The notes under the pieces are model-generated. The model was not told where the DNA came from, searched no databases, and worked only from the letters and a program-made list of their open reading frames with translations. Positions 54,514 to 63,926 of a DNA stretch of 64,000 nucleotides are shown piece by piece. The stretch comes from JAWKMZ01 sp041391965 (GTDB lineage Bacteria; Bacteroidota; Bacteroidia; Flavobacteriales; Flavobacteriaceae): contig JAWKMZ010000002.1 of the NCBI GenBank assembly GCA_041391965.1, positions 186,001 to 250,000 of the forward strand. The letters run 5' to 3'. The position numbers and the translations under genes are program-made. The stretch's first letter is position 1. Each line of letters starts with the position of its first letter.

Positions 54514-55222
54514 ATCGTCGTTCTCTGTTTTGATAGCTTATCAAAGCGGTATATAAATCTTGTTTACTAAAGTCTGGCCACAAAACATCTGTAAAATATA
54601 ATTCGGCATAAGCAATTTGCCATAATAAAAAATTACTGATACGCTGTTCGCCGCTGGTTCTGATTAACAAATCGACATCAGGCAAATTTTGCGTGTAAAG
54701 ATGCTTATTTATAATGGATTCGTCAATAGAATCGCTATAAATTATATTATTTTTAACTTTATTGGATAGTTCTTTAACCATATTTATGAGTTCTTCTCTT
54801 GAGCCATAACTTAAGGCAAGTGTTAAGGTCATATGAGAATTGTCTTTGGTTTTATCAATGACTTCAAGGAGTTCGGCTTTTACTTTTTTTGGCAAATCGT
54901 TCAAGCATCCAATGGCGTTGAGTTTTATATTGTTGTCTTGTAAGGTTTTGATTTCTTTCTTTAAAGATTTTACCAAAAGCTTCATCAAGGTTTGTACTTC
55001 TAACTTTGGTCTGTTCCAATTTTCGGTAGAAAAGGCATAAAGTGTTAAGTTTTTAATGCCTATTTCGGCGCTGGCTTCTACCACTTCTCTAACAGCTTTG
55101 GTGCCATTTTCATGGCCAATAGCTCTCATTAACCCTTGTTGTTTTGCCCAACGTCCATTGCCATCCATAATGATGGCGAGATGTTTAGGGAGTTTGTCTT
55201 TATTTATTTGATTTATATCCAC
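54485..55222 (-). CDS. uppS: Isoprenyl transferase (undecaprenyl diphosphate synthase)
   Basis: Builds the C55 lipid carrier for peptidoglycan and O-antigen from farnesyl diphosphate and isopentenyl diphosphate. The product has 245 residues. The catalytic aspartate is in LAIIMDGNGRWAKQQG, and the substrate-binding end is LIRTSGEQRISNFLLWQIAYAELYFTDVLWPDF, both complete. It abuts porG with no gap and overlaps the annotated bamA frame by 29 bases. Confidence 0.97.
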   Translation of the reverse strand: MDINQINKDKLPKHLAIIMDGNGRWAKQQGLMRAIGHENGTKAVREVVEASAEIGIKNLTLYAFSTENWNRPKLEVQTLMKLLVKSLKKEIKTLQDNNIKLNAIGCLNDLPKKVKAELLEVIDKTKDNSHMTLTLALSYGSREELINMVKELSNKVKNNIIYSDSIDESIINKHLYTQNLPDVDLLIRTSGEQRISNFLLWQIAYAELYFTDVLWPDFSKQDLYTALISYQNRERRFGKTSEQLS

Positions 55223-55912
55223 TTAATAGTTGCAATAACAAGGTTTTTGTCCGAAAGTATAGGTAAGTGTTACACCAGAAAACACATACCAATCATTACT
55301 GTTTAAATTTCCGAAACTTAATGGTGCTCTTGATGGAGCATCAGGAACACTTCCGTCAATTTCATCAGAAAAGGTATATCGTGCTCCAATTTCTAAAGCT
55401 AAAATAAGATGCGGTGTCAAGGTTGTTTTAAAACCAGCTACTATTGGAATGCCGTAAGCCCAACTTGAAGTGTTTTCGGAAGTTAATTCGCCACTTTGAT
55501 TAAAATAAAAATTATCATGGTGTGCCATACTAATACCCGAATATAAATAAGGGGTTGAGTGGTTACCATCGTTATGAAGATTAAAATCAAAAAAAGTGAA
55601 TTCCATTCCTGCTGAAATTTCTAAAATATTGTTGTTGAATTTATAACCTCTTGCTTTTCGTCTTGGGTCACTCGACTTTCCATCAATGCCTTCTAAATCA
55701 GAGAAAATAACAGAAACTCTCCAGGAATGTCTTGGGCTTCTGTTCCATTTAAAAATGCCTCCAATGGCTGCTTGATTTGGCGAAATATAATTGGTAGCAC
55801 CAACGTCTCCAATAAAATTACTGCCACCAACAAACACGCCAACTTCATATATTTGAGAGTGACAGGTTTGCGAAAATAAAACACTAAATAAAAGGATGGT
55901 TAAATACCTCAT
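55223..55912 (-). CDS. porG: PorG-like outer-membrane protein of the T9SS (DUF6089 family)
   Basis: A 229-residue outer-membrane barrel with a signal peptide ending TCHSQ. It has EVGVFVGGSNFIGDVGATNYISPNQAAIGGIFKWN, an FNNNILEISAGMEF strand, and a C-terminal VFSGVTLTYTFGQKPCYCNY. I recall DUF6089 proteins in this position, directly upstream of uppS-bamA, annotated as PorG, a T9SS subunit that anchors the PorK/PorN rings to the outer membrane. Name assigned by family recall and gene order. Confidence 0.78.
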   Translation of the reverse strand: MRYLTILLFSVLFSQTCHSQIYEVGVFVGGSNFIGDVGATNYISPNQAAIGGIFKWNRSPRHSWRVSVIFSDLEGIDGKSSDPRRKARGYKFNNNILEISAGMEFTFFDFNLHNDGNHSTPYLYSGISMAHHDNFYFNQSGELTSENTSSWAYGIPIVAGFKTTLTPHLILALEIGARYTFSDEIDGSVPDAPSRAPLSFGNLNSNDWYVFSGVTLTYTFGQKPCYCNY

Positions 55913-55929
55913 AAATTTCTTAAAGTTTG

Positions 55930-55961
55930 CAAATATAATAAATATGATTAGCCTATAACAA
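55930..55961 (-). promoter_or_regulatory. Promoter for the porG-uppS-bamA operon
   Basis: On the minus strand TTG (55959-55961), 21 bases, then TATATTTG (55930-55937), 17 bases before the porG ATG. Confidence 0.6.
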
Positions 55962-56011
55962 TTTGAACCAAATTGTATTACAGATAAACAGTATTTATGC
56001 GGTTTTATTGT

Positions 56012-56893
56012 TTAGTTGCGCTTATCTTCTCCCCAAAGTAATTTTTTTCTAAGAGTATCAATAAAGCTTTCGGTGGTGAGTTCGACCATTTTTATTTTGA
56101 ATGGTGCTTTTTTAATTGTTATAATGGTCGAATTGTGCAGTGTTGCAATTCTGGAGTCTAATGATATGAGGTAATAATCTTCTCTACCATCTACTTTTAG
56201 CTGTATGTTGGTGCTGTCTGGAATAACTAAGGGTCTTGCACTTAAATTGTGTGGTGCAATTGGTGTAAGCACTAAACTTTTGGCATCTGGTGAAATGACT
56301 GGACCACCACAACTTAATGAATAGCCTGTAGAGCCTGTTGGTGTTGACACAATAAGACCATCAGCCCAATATGAGGTTAAATATTCATCATTCAAATGTG
56401 TAGAAACCGTAATCATGGATGTTGTATTTTTACGGCTTACAGCAATTTCATTAAGTGCAAAATTGATGTCTGACAGTTTGTTGTTTTCAGGATGTGTTTC
56501 TATACTTAATAAAGTGCGTTCAGAAATTTTATAAGCACCTTTAATAATACTTTCAATAGCCATTTCAATTTGGTTGGTTTGTATGGTTGCCAAAAAACCT
56601 AAACGTCCTGTGTTGATACCAATAATAGGAATGGATAAATCTCTAACATAAGTAATGGCTCTTAAAATAGTTCCATCACCACCAATACTGATGAGTAAAT
56701 CAAATGAATTATCGAGTGTTGTAAAAGTATTGAAGTTGCTGTAGGTTGCTTTTAGGTCAATAGCATCAGTAATTAAACGGAAAAAAGAATCTTCAATAAA
56801 AACGCTCACATTTTTTTGTTGTAAAACCTCTAAAAGCGCTAATGTGGCTTTTTCATTGTGTTGATAATATTGACTATAAATGGCAATCTTCAT
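56012..56893 (-). CDS. nadK: NAD kinase
   Basis: Phosphorylates NAD to NADP. The 293 residues have the catalytic GGDGTILRAITY, then NTGRLGFLATI, SRKNTTSMITVSTHLND and the NAD-binding PTGSTGYSLSCGGPVI, all complete. It starts three bases after the stop of the CBS-domain gene, so the two are translated together. Confidence 0.97.
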   Translation of the reverse strand: MKIAIYSQYYQHNEKATLALLEVLQQKNVSVFIEDSFFRLITDAIDLKATYSNFNTFTTLDNSFDLLISIGGDGTILRAITYVRDLSIPIIGINTGRLGFLATIQTNQIEMAIESIIKGAYKISERTLLSIETHPENNKLSDINFALNEIAVSRKNTTSMITVSTHLNDEYLTSYWADGLIVSTPTGSTGYSLSCGGPVISPDAKSLVLTPIAPHNLSARPLVIPDSTNIQLKVDGREDYYLISLDSRIATLHNSTIITIKKAPFKIKMVELTTESFIDTLRKKLLWGEDKRN

Positions 56894-56896
56894 AAC

Positions 56897-57553
56897 TTAC
56901 ATGTTAAGGTATTTGTTTAAGTATTCCGATCGTTCTTTTAGGTTTTCAATATAGGAGTCTTCTTCGTGTCCAGAAATAATATTGTAACTGTATCTTCTAA
57001 AAGTTTGTATCACTTCATTAAAGTTAGAACTGCTTATTTTTAAAGTAATTTGCACCACATCATTTTCTATATGTGTAATAAAAGCACCAAGAATTTTGGT
57101 GTCGTTAGATTCTACAATTTGGCTAATTTCACTAAACGAATAATCTTGAATGCCTTTTTCAACAATCAAAGTGCCTCCAGGTTCAGAAAAAAAAGGAGTT
57201 TCATTAAACAAACTAATAATGTCATTAAGCTCATAATAACCTAAATACTTGTTTTTTTCGTCTAAAACAGGCATGATATTGCACGAGTTTTGGGCAAAGG
57301 TTTCTAAAACATCCAACCACGTGGTGTTGGACCTTACATAAAAGCCTTCAATAGCATAGCTGCATTCTGCAATTGTTTTTTTGCTTTCAAAACAATGCGC
57401 ATCATTTTCAGAAATGCAACCCAAATAAACACCTCCTTTTTCAATAGGAATGTGAGAGTAAGTCAACTCGTTAAAAAGCAGCTTCAAATCACTAATTTTA
57501 TCATTAATGTTGAGTGGTTTTATGTCGTTAATGATGTATTGTTGTAATACCAT
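56897..57553 (-). CDS. CBS domain protein
   Basis: A 218-residue protein from the ATG at 57553 (MVLQQYIINDIKPLN); an earlier in-frame ATG at 57577 lacks support. Two CBS-like repeats occupy about residues 5-120 (ISDLKLLFNELTYSHIPIEKGGVYLGCISENDAH and WLDVLETFAQNSCNIMPVLDEKNKYLGYYELNDIISLF), and the C-terminal part resembles a small ACT-like domain (YSFSEISQIVESNDTKILGAFI). The layout resembles AcuB. CBS pairs usually bind adenine nucleotides; position directly before nadK makes NAD(P) or ATP sensing plausible, but this is inference. Confidence 0.85.
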   Translation of the reverse strand: MVLQQYIINDIKPLNINDKISDLKLLFNELTYSHIPIEKGGVYLGCISENDAHCFESKKTIAECSYAIEGFYVRSNTTWLDVLETFAQNSCNIMPVLDEKNKYLGYYELNDIISLFNETPFFSEPGGTLIVEKGIQDYSFSEISQIVESNDTKILGAFITHIENDVVQITLKISSSNFNEVIQTFRRYSYNIISGHEEDSYIENLKERSEYLNKYLNM

Positions 57554-57616
57554 AATTGTGCTGTATATCTTATGCAAAATAATTAAAAATAACTATAAAA
57601 AGCCTTATCTACTTTG

Positions 57617-57624
57617 TATTTTTG
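57617..57624 (+). promoter_or_regulatory. -7 box for pdxJ
   Basis: TATTTTTG, 15 bases before the ATG at 57640. No clear -33 partner. Confidence 0.4.
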
Positions 57625-57639
57625 CTTTATAATAATATT

Positions 57640-58356
57640 ATGATGACAAAGTTAAGTGTTAATATCAATAAGATTGCAACGTTACGAAATTCAAGAGGTG
57701 GTGATGTACCAAATTTAGTACAGTTTGCTAAAGATGTTCAAAAATTTGGAGCACAAGGTATTACTGTTCATCCAAGACCCGATGAGCGCCATATACGTTA
57801 CCAAGACGTATATCATTTAAAGCCTGTGATTACTACAGAATACAATATAGAAGGCAATCCGATAAAACAATTTATGGAGATGGTTCTTGAAACCAAACCA
57901 ACACAAGTAACGCTTGTTCCTGATGCTGAAGATGCTATTACCTCAAATGCAGGTTGGGATACCATTAAGCACAAAGATTTTTTGATAGATATTATTAAAG
58001 AATTTAAGCAAAATGGGATTAGAACCTCCATTTTTGTCGACCCAGATTTAAAGCAAATTGAAGGTGCCAAAGCCACAGGAACGGACCGCATTGAACTTTA
58101 CACCGAAGCATTTGCACATCAATACAGTTTGGGTAACGAAATGGCAATCAAACCTTACACTGAATGTGCTGTTTTGGCAAATAGTTTAAACTTAGGCATC
58201 AATGCAGGACATGATTTGTCGCTCAACAATATTAAGTTTTTTAAAAACAATATTCCTGATTTGTTAGAAGTGTCAATTGGTCACGCCTTAATTTCTGAAA
58301 GTTTATACCTTGGTGTGGAAAACGTCATCAATATGTATTTACATCGACTCAAATAA
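57640..58356 (+). CDS. pdxJ: Pyridoxine 5'-phosphate synthase
   Basis: Condenses 1-deoxyxylulose 5-phosphate with aminoacetone phosphate to form pyridoxine 5'-phosphate in the DXP-dependent vitamin B6 route. The product has 239 residues from the ATG at 57640 (or 238 from 57643); the open frame extends six codons further into the promoter. Typical blocks are LSVNINKIATLRNSRGGDVPNLV, ITVHPRPDERHIRYQDV, TLVPDAEDAITSNAGWD, IELYTEAFA and NAGHDLSLNNIKFF. It is divergent from the CBS gene. Confidence 0.96.
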   Translation: MMTKLSVNINKIATLRNSRGGDVPNLVQFAKDVQKFGAQGITVHPRPDERHIRYQDVYHLKPVITTEYNIEGNPIKQFMEMVLETKPTQVTLVPDAEDAITSNAGWDTIKHKDFLIDIIKEFKQNGIRTSIFVDPDLKQIEGAKATGTDRIELYTEAFAHQYSLGNEMAIKPYTECAVLANSLNLGINAGHDLSLNNIKFFKNNIPDLLEVSIGHALISESLYLGVENVINMYLHRLK

Positions 58357-58406
58357 TTTTAATCAGACCTTGAACTTCAAATTCAACTTTAAATTCAACT
58401 TCAAAA

Positions 58407-59171
58407 ATGATACTTCACTCAAATATTTTAGGCAAAGGCCAACCATTTATTTTTCTTCATGGCTTTTTGGGTATGAGTGATAATTGGAAAACTCTTGGAA
58501 CTAAATTTAGTGAACATGGTTACCAAGTCCATCTGTTAGACCAACGTAATCATGGACGCAGTTTTCATAGTAATGATTTTAATTATGAAGTCATGGTTGG
58601 TGATTTAAAAAGGTATTGTGAGGTACATCAACTCAAAGATTTTATATTATTAGGACATTCTATGGGTGGAAAAACAGCAATGTTGTTTGCTGCAGAACAT
58701 CCACATTTAGTTTCAAAATTGATTATTGCAGATATTTCACCACGTTATTACCCAACACATCATGAAGATATTTTAAGAGGGTTGTCAGCACTCAATTTTA
58801 ACACTATTACAAGTAGAGGTGATGCAGATGAGGTGCTAAAACACTATGTGCACGATTTTGGAACACGTCAGTTTTTGCTTAAAAACCTATATTGGAAGAC
58901 CAAAGGCAAACTCGCTTTGCGTATCAATCTTGATGTTTTAAAAGAAAACAGCAACGAAGTTGGCGAAGCTTTACCAATACATGCCAAATTTGAAAAAACC
59001 ACCTTATTTCTTAGAGGCGACAAATCAGAATATATTTCATTACAAGATGAAACCTTAATAAAAACACACTTTCCTAAAGCTCAAATTGTTACTATTGCCA
59101 ATGCAGGACATTGGCTTCATGCCGAAAACCCAAAAGACTTTTTTGAAGCAGTAATTCGGTTTATTGAGTAA
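58407..59171 (+). CDS. Alpha/beta hydrolase (YbfF-like esterase)
   Basis: A 254-residue alpha/beta-hydrolase. It opens LHSNILGKGQPFIFLHGFLGMSDNWKTLG (oxyanion region), has the nucleophile elbow LLGHSMGGKTAMLFA, and the catalytic histidine probably in NAGHWLHAENPKDFFEAV. There is no signal peptide, so it is cytoplasmic. The pattern LDQRNHGRSFHS is close to that of YbfF-type esterases acting on small acyl esters. It lies 50 bases after pdxJ. The natural substrate is unknown. Confidence 0.92.
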   Translation: MILHSNILGKGQPFIFLHGFLGMSDNWKTLGTKFSEHGYQVHLLDQRNHGRSFHSNDFNYEVMVGDLKRYCEVHQLKDFILLGHSMGGKTAMLFAAEHPHLVSKLIIADISPRYYPTHHEDILRGLSALNFNTITSRGDADEVLKHYVHDFGTRQFLLKNLYWKTKGKLALRINLDVLKENSNEVGEALPIHAKFEKTTLFLRGDKSEYISLQDETLIKTHFPKAQIVTIANAGHWLHAENPKDFFEAVIRFIE

Positions 59172-59215
59172 ATTAGAAATATGTTAAAATAGATTCGTAA
59201 TTTTATGGAGTCCAT

Positions 59216-60076
59216 ATGAAAAAAACTAAAAAATTAAGAGACTTCTGGTATGGGATGTCTTCAAACCAAAGGTTTTTAATACGAAAGTTGTATTATTTCC
59301 CAATAGATTTGTTTGATAAAATAAGAGGCAACACCAACAAATATGTGCCACCAAGAGGGTCCATTTACACAGGCTCTCCTGATAGCGCAAATAATTATAT
59401 AAAGCAAGGGATAGATCAGTTAGAATTACTAAAAACAGAAACCAACCTTTTACCAAATGATTCTGTTTTAGATATTGGTAGTGGTGTTGGACGTACCGCA
59501 ATTGCTTTAACTCAGTTTATAGATAAAAATGGCTCTTATGATGGTTTTGATGTTGTAAAACAAGGTGTTGATTGGTGTAACAAAGGCATAGGAACTGATT
59601 TTAATAATTTTAATTTTAAGTACGTTCCTATTTTTAACGATTTATATAACACTTCAAAATTAAAAGCCACTGATTTTGAATTTCCTTATAAAACCAATAG
59701 CTTTGATAAGGTGTTTTCTTTTTCATTGTTTACGCATATGCAAGTTGATGAAATTCAGCATTATTTTTCTGAAATTAGAAAAGTTTTAAAACCAGAAGGC
59801 TTATGTCTTTCAACCTTTTTCTTGTATGATACTGATAATGAAGACTATATTTCAGAACATGCCGTTATGGCCTTTCCATTTAAAAAGGAAAATTACAGAT
59901 TGATGAATGAACATGTTAAATCTGGTAATATAGCGTTACACAAAGACAAATTAAAAAGGATGTTAGAAGCAGCCAATCTTCAATGTGTAAAAATTGTTGA
60001 TGGTTTTTGGAAAGATACAGTAAGAGACCAAACCAAAAAGACATATCAAGATGTAGTAATATTTAAAAAACTTTAA
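59216..60076 (+). CDS. Class I SAM-dependent methyltransferase
   Basis: A 286-residue methyltransferase with SAM-binding motif I in SVLDIGSGVGRTAIAL (about residues 83-98), an acidic residue in YDGFDVVKQGVDWC, and the post-II region SFDKVFSFSLFTHMQVDEIQHYFSEIRKVLKPEGLCLST. The N-terminus is basic and helical (KKTKKLRDFWYGM). There is no membrane segment. The substrate is unknown; the next gene is only three bases away. Confidence 0.9.
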   Translation: MKKTKKLRDFWYGMSSNQRFLIRKLYYFPIDLFDKIRGNTNKYVPPRGSIYTGSPDSANNYIKQGIDQLELLKTETNLLPNDSVLDIGSGVGRTAIALTQFIDKNGSYDGFDVVKQGVDWCNKGIGTDFNNFNFKYVPIFNDLYNTSKLKATDFEFPYKTNSFDKVFSFSLFTHMQVDEIQHYFSEIRKVLKPEGLCLSTFFLYDTDNEDYISEHAVMAFPFKKENYRLMNEHVKSGNIALHKDKLKRMLEAANLQCVKIVDGFWKDTVRDQTKKTYQDVVIFKKL

Positions 60077-60079
60077 ACC

Positions 60080-60427
60080 ATGAGCTTAATTCTTCGTTTG
60101 TTATTAACTGCAGTTGCAGTCTTTATTTTATCGTATTTTCTTCCAGGTGTTGGTGAGGTTACGTTTACTTCAGCTATTATTGTTGCTGTAGTGTTAGCCT
60201 TACTTAACGCTATTGTAAAACCAATTTTAGTAATTCTTACATTGCCAATCACTATTGTTACTTTAGGGTTGTTCTTGTTGGTCATTAATGCCTGTATTAT
60301 CCTTTTAGCCGACAAATTTATTGGCGGTTTTAGCGTCAGCGGATTTTGGACTGCTTTATTGTTTAGTTTATTGCTTTCACTGTTACAATCTATATTGTTT
60401 TCTGTTTTTAAAGAAGACAAAAACTAA
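60080..60427 (+). CDS. Phage-holin-family (YvlD-like) small membrane protein
   Basis: A 115-residue protein with four hydrophobic helices. The pattern SYFLPGVGEVTFTSAIIVAVVLALLNAIVKPILVILTLPITIVTLGLFLLVINACIILLADKFIGGF matches the family annotated as phage holin family 4 / YvlD. Despite the name, most members are chromosomal and not linked to phage. It starts three bases after the methyltransferase stop. The function is unknown. Confidence 0.88.
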   Translation: MSLILRLLLTAVAVFILSYFLPGVGEVTFTSAIIVAVVLALLNAIVKPILVILTLPITIVTLGLFLLVINACIILLADKFIGGFSVSGFWTALLFSLLLSLLQSILFSVFKEDKN

Positions 60428-60451
60428 GCTAAAAATCAACTAATTAAAAAC

Positions 60452-60482
60452 TTTGTTGGGATGTAAAAAATATGTACTTTTG
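60452..60482 (+). promoter_or_regulatory. Promoter for tig
   Basis: TTTG (60452-60455), 19 bases, then TACTTTTG (60475-60482), 25 bases before the ATG. One of the best matches to the Bacteroidota consensus in the window. Confidence 0.72.
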
Positions 60483-60507
60483 CATCCCAATTTTTATAGG
60501 AATCATA

Positions 60508-61830
60508 ATGAATATTACAAGAGAAAACATTGACGCATTAAATGCTGTTGTAAAAGTAGATATCGCCAAAGAAGATTACAGCGATAAAGTAGAAAAAATC
60601 CTTACAAATTACCGCAAAACGGCAAATATTCCTGGGTTTAGAAAAGGACATGTGCCAATGACGATGGTGAAGAAGCAATATGGAAAAGCAGTTTTGGTAG
60701 ATGAGGTCAACAAGCTTTTGCAAGACGCTCTTAATAAATATTTAACCGAAGAAAAATTAGATGTTTTAGGCAATCCGTTACCAAAAACACAAGATAATTT
60801 AGATTGGGATGCTGATTCTTTTTCTTTTGAATTTGAATTAGGCTTAGCTCCAGAATTTGAAGTGGAACTAAAAACTAAAAAGCCAATCATTCAATACACT
60901 ATTGTTGCTGATGCTAAAATGATTGACAATCAAGTGGAGCATATTCGTAAGCAATATGGCAAACTCATCTCACAAGATACAGTTGCAAAAGACTCTGAAG
61001 TTACTGGAACTTTTGTAAACGAAGCCAAAGACATCAACAATAAAGCAACGTTCACTTTAGATAAATTTAAAGGAAAGTCAACTGAAAAGTTAATTGTAGG
61101 TGCTAAAGTTGGTGATGTCATTACATTAAAAACCAAAGGGCTATTTAATGATGACCATGATTTGATGCACTTTTTAAAAGTATCACATGATGATGCTCAC
61201 GGATTAGATATCGAAGTTAATTTTACTGTAGAAGAAGTCAATACAAGAGAATTGGCCGATTTAGACCAAGACTTATTTGATAAATTATTTGGAAAAGGTG
61301 TTGTAACTTCAGTAACCGAATTGAAAGCAAAAATCAAAGAAGATTCTGAAAAACAATTTGCACAACAAGGCGACCAAAAATTCTTAAATGACGTTACCGA
61401 ATATTTAGTTGAAAACACAAAATTTGATTTGCCAGCATCTTTCTTGCAAAAATGGCTACAAACAGCAGGCGAGGAGCAAATAGATGCAGACCAAGCAAAA
61501 GAAGAGTATGAAAAGTCTGAAAAAAGCATGCGTTACCAATTAATTGAAGGGAAATTGATTGAAAAATTCAACTTGCAAGTTACATTTGACAATTTAAAAG
61601 ACTATGCCAAACAAATGATTAAAGTACAAATGGCACAATTTGGTCAAATGGATCCTCAAGACAAAGAATTAGAAGACATTGCAGCTCGTATCCTATCAAA
61701 TAAAGACGAAGTAAAACGTTTGTCAGAACAATTAATGAGCCAAAAGCTATTAGAACTTTATAAAAAAGAAGCCAATTCAAAAGTGAAAGAAATTACCTAT
61801 GATGATTTTGTTAAAGAATTTTACAGTTAA
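60508..61830 (+). CDS. tig: Trigger factor
   Basis: Ribosome-associated chaperone for nascent chains. The product has 440 residues from the ATG at 60508; the longer frame from 60472 overlaps the -7 box and is rejected. The ribosome-binding N-domain has the signature GFRKGHVPMTMVKKQYG. The middle region (about 150-250) corresponds to the FKBP-type domain but is diverged, and a long helical C-terminal domain follows. The gene lies before clpP and clpX, the common arrangement of folding and degradation genes, but is separated by a strong terminator. Confidence 0.95.
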   Translation: MNITRENIDALNAVVKVDIAKEDYSDKVEKILTNYRKTANIPGFRKGHVPMTMVKKQYGKAVLVDEVNKLLQDALNKYLTEEKLDVLGNPLPKTQDNLDWDADSFSFEFELGLAPEFEVELKTKKPIIQYTIVADAKMIDNQVEHIRKQYGKLISQDTVAKDSEVTGTFVNEAKDINNKATFTLDKFKGKSTEKLIVGAKVGDVITLKTKGLFNDDHDLMHFLKVSHDDAHGLDIEVNFTVEEVNTRELADLDQDLFDKLFGKGVVTSVTELKAKIKEDSEKQFAQQGDQKFLNDVTEYLVENTKFDLPASFLQKWLQTAGEEQIDADQAKEEYEKSEKSMRYQLIEGKLIEKFNLQVTFDNLKDYAKQMIKVQMAQFGQMDPQDKELEDIAARILSNKDEVKRLSEQLMSQKLLELYKKEANSKVKEITYDDFVKEFYS

Positions 61831-61858
61831 TTTGTTTACAGAATAAATGATTATATTT

Positions 61859-61892
61859 AGAGCGTAAAACTGTACAGTTTTACGCTTTTTAT
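61859..61892 (+). terminator. Terminator after tig
   Basis: Perfect 26-base palindrome at 61861-61886 followed by a T run. Confidence 0.9.
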
Positions 61893-61921
61893 TTAATACT
61901 AAAATCATTCAGAAAAACGAT

Positions 61922-62596
61922 ATGGATTACGGAAAAGAATTTGAAAAATTTGCCATTAAAGATCAAGGAATTAGCAGTACCTATTACAATAAAATAGTAA
62001 GCAGCATGTTTCCTGAAAGCATGACACCTTACATCATTGAAGAACGTCAACTCAACATATCACAATTAGATGTGTTTTCGCGCTTAATGATGGATAGAAT
62101 CATTTTTATGGGAACAGCCATCAATGATCAAATAGCGAATATTATACAAGCACAATTACTGTTTTTAGAAAGCGCAGATGCTACTAAAGACATTCAGATA
62201 TATATCAATTCTCCAGGTGGAAGCGTCTATGCAGGTCTTGGAATTTATGATACCATGCAATTCATTAAACCAGATGTTGCAACCATATGTACAGGTATGG
62301 CAGCCTCTATGGGAGCCGTTTTATTATGTGCAGGAGAAAAAGGAAAACGCAGTGGGTTAACCCATTCTCGTGTCATGATTCATCAACCACTTGGTGGCGC
62401 ACAAGGGCAAGCCAGTGATATTGAAATTACAGCAAGAGAGATTTTGACTTTAAAAGAAGAATTATACCAAATTATTAGTAAACATTCAGGTCAAGATTAC
62501 GACAAAGTATATAATGATAGTGATAGAGATTATTGGATGAAGGCAGATAAAGCCTTGGAGTATGGTATGATTGATGAAGTTTTAACAAGAAAATAA
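61922..62596 (+). CDS. clpP: ATP-dependent Clp protease proteolytic subunit
   Basis: Serine peptidase subunit of the ClpXP complex in the cytoplasm. It has 224 residues. The catalytic serine is in GMAASMGAVLLCAGEKGKR, the histidine in RVMIHQPLGGAQGQASD, and the aspartate follows in DSDRDYWM. Membrane-free and of normal length. clpX follows after 46 bases with no terminator, so they form an operon. Confidence 0.97.
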   Translation: MDYGKEFEKFAIKDQGISSTYYNKIVSSMFPESMTPYIIEERQLNISQLDVFSRLMMDRIIFMGTAINDQIANIIQAQLLFLESADATKDIQIYINSPGGSVYAGLGIYDTMQFIKPDVATICTGMAASMGAVLLCAGEKGKRSGLTHSRVMIHQPLGGAQGQASDIEITAREILTLKEELYQIISKHSGQDYDKVYNDSDRDYWMKADKALEYGMIDEVLTRK

Positions 62597-62642
62597 TTAA
62601 AAATTTAAGGTTAAATTTTAAACCTTAATAATAAACAAAAAC

Positions 62643-63875
62643 ATGGCAAAGGAAGAATTAGAATGTTCGTTTTGCGGTCGAAAAAAGCCAGAAACTAATC
62701 TGCTTATAGCAGGATTAGACGCACATATTTGTGACAGATGTATTGAGCAAGCTCATGGTATTGTTTTAGAAGAATCTAAGCAAAGTGGAAATTCAGAATT
62801 ATCAACAGAGTTGATGCTCAAAAAACCCTTGCAAATTAATGCCTTTCTTGATGAGTATATTATTGGTCAAGAATACACCAAAAAAGTAATGTCTGTAGCA
62901 GTTTATAACCACTATAAACGCTTATTGCAACCAGCGTCTAATGATGATATTGAAATACAAAAAAGCAATATCATAATGGTAGGACAAACAGGAACAGGAA
63001 AAACCTTAATGGCTAAAACCATTGCAAAAATGCTGAATGTTCCTTTAGCTATTGTGGATGCAACCGTGTTAACTGAAGCTGGTTATGTTGGTGAAGATGT
63101 TGAAAGTATTTTAACACGATTATTGCAAGCGGCTGATTACAACTTAGAAAAAGCAGAAAAAGGCATCGTTTTTATTGATGAAATTGATAAAATTGCTCGT
63201 AAAAGTGATAATCCATCCATCACACGTGATGTGTCTGGTGAAGGTGTACAACAAGCCTTGTTAAAACTCTTGGAAGGTACAGTTGTTAATGTGCCACCAA
63301 AAGGAGGTCGTAAACATCCAGACCAAAAATTTATTGAAGTCAATACAGAGCATATTTTATTTATTGCTGGTGGTGCTTTTGATGGTATTGAGCGTGTTAT
63401 CTCTAAACGATTAAACATGCAAGCCGTTGGCTATAGTGCTTCAAAATCTGAAGATGCGGTAGATCAAAATAACCTGTTGCAATATATCATTCCAAAAGAT
63501 TTAAAAGATTTTGGTTTGATTCCTGAAATTATTGGACGACTTCCAGTATTGACTTACATGGACCCATTAGATGCTAAAACCTTAAGAGCTATTTTGACTG
63601 AGCCTAAAAATGCCATCATCAAACAGTATAAAAAATTGTTTGAAATGGACGAAATTAATTTTTCTATTACTGATGGTGCTTTAGATTATATTGTTGATAA
63701 AGCCATAGAATATCGGTTAGGAGCCAGAGGTTTGCGTTCGCTTTGCGAAGAAATTTTAACAGATGCTATGTTTGAATTACCAAGTAGTAAAGAGAAAAAA
63801 CTGAACGTCACTAAAAGTTATGCTGAAGATAAACTCAGTAAAACCACATTAAAGAAACTAAAAGCCGTATCTTAA
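62643..63875 (+). CDS. clpX: ATP-dependent Clp protease ATP-binding subunit ClpX
   Basis: AAA+ unfoldase that feeds substrates to ClpP. It has 410 residues. The N-terminal zinc-binding domain shows ECSFCGRKK and HICDRCIEQ (four cysteines). Walker A is GQTGTGKT, Walker B is GIVFIDEIDKI, and a pore loop appears in AGYVGEDVESIL. The RH-loop region RKHPDQKFIEVNT and the ClpP-contact IGF-type loop region (ISKRLNMQAVGYSASKS) are in their usual places. The ClpX C-terminal domain ends the protein. Confidence 0.97.
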   Translation: MAKEELECSFCGRKKPETNLLIAGLDAHICDRCIEQAHGIVLEESKQSGNSELSTELMLKKPLQINAFLDEYIIGQEYTKKVMSVAVYNHYKRLLQPASNDDIEIQKSNIIMVGQTGTGKTLMAKTIAKMLNVPLAIVDATVLTEAGYVGEDVESILTRLLQAADYNLEKAEKGIVFIDEIDKIARKSDNPSITRDVSGEGVQQALLKLLEGTVVNVPPKGGRKHPDQKFIEVNTEHILFIAGGAFDGIERVISKRLNMQAVGYSASKSEDAVDQNNLLQYIIPKDLKDFGLIPEIIGRLPVLTYMDPLDAKTLRAILTEPKNAIIKQYKKLFEMDEINFSITDGALDYIVDKAIEYRLGARGLRSLCEEILTDAMFELPSSKEKKLNVTKSYAEDKLSKTTLKKLKAVS

Positions 63876-63898
63876 GTTTTATTAGGTGATAAAAAAAT

Positions 63899-63926
63899 AA
63901 AACCACTCTTTTCAGGGTGGTTTTTA
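63899..63926 (+). terminator. Terminator after clpX
   Basis: Arms AAAACCAC (63899-63906) and GTGGTTTT (63917-63924), extended by a wobble and a C-G pair, then a T run. The remaining 70 bases to the window end hold no recognisable gene. Confidence 0.85.

Noticed and set aside
60073..60420. A 115-codon minus-strand frame covering the small membrane protein gene
   Set aside because: The plus-strand product matches a known family and is spaced three bases from its neighbour; the antisense frame has no such support.
60080..60427. Phage holin name might indicate a prophage
   Set aside because: No integrase, lysin, capsid or attachment site is nearby, and the family is mostly chromosomal.
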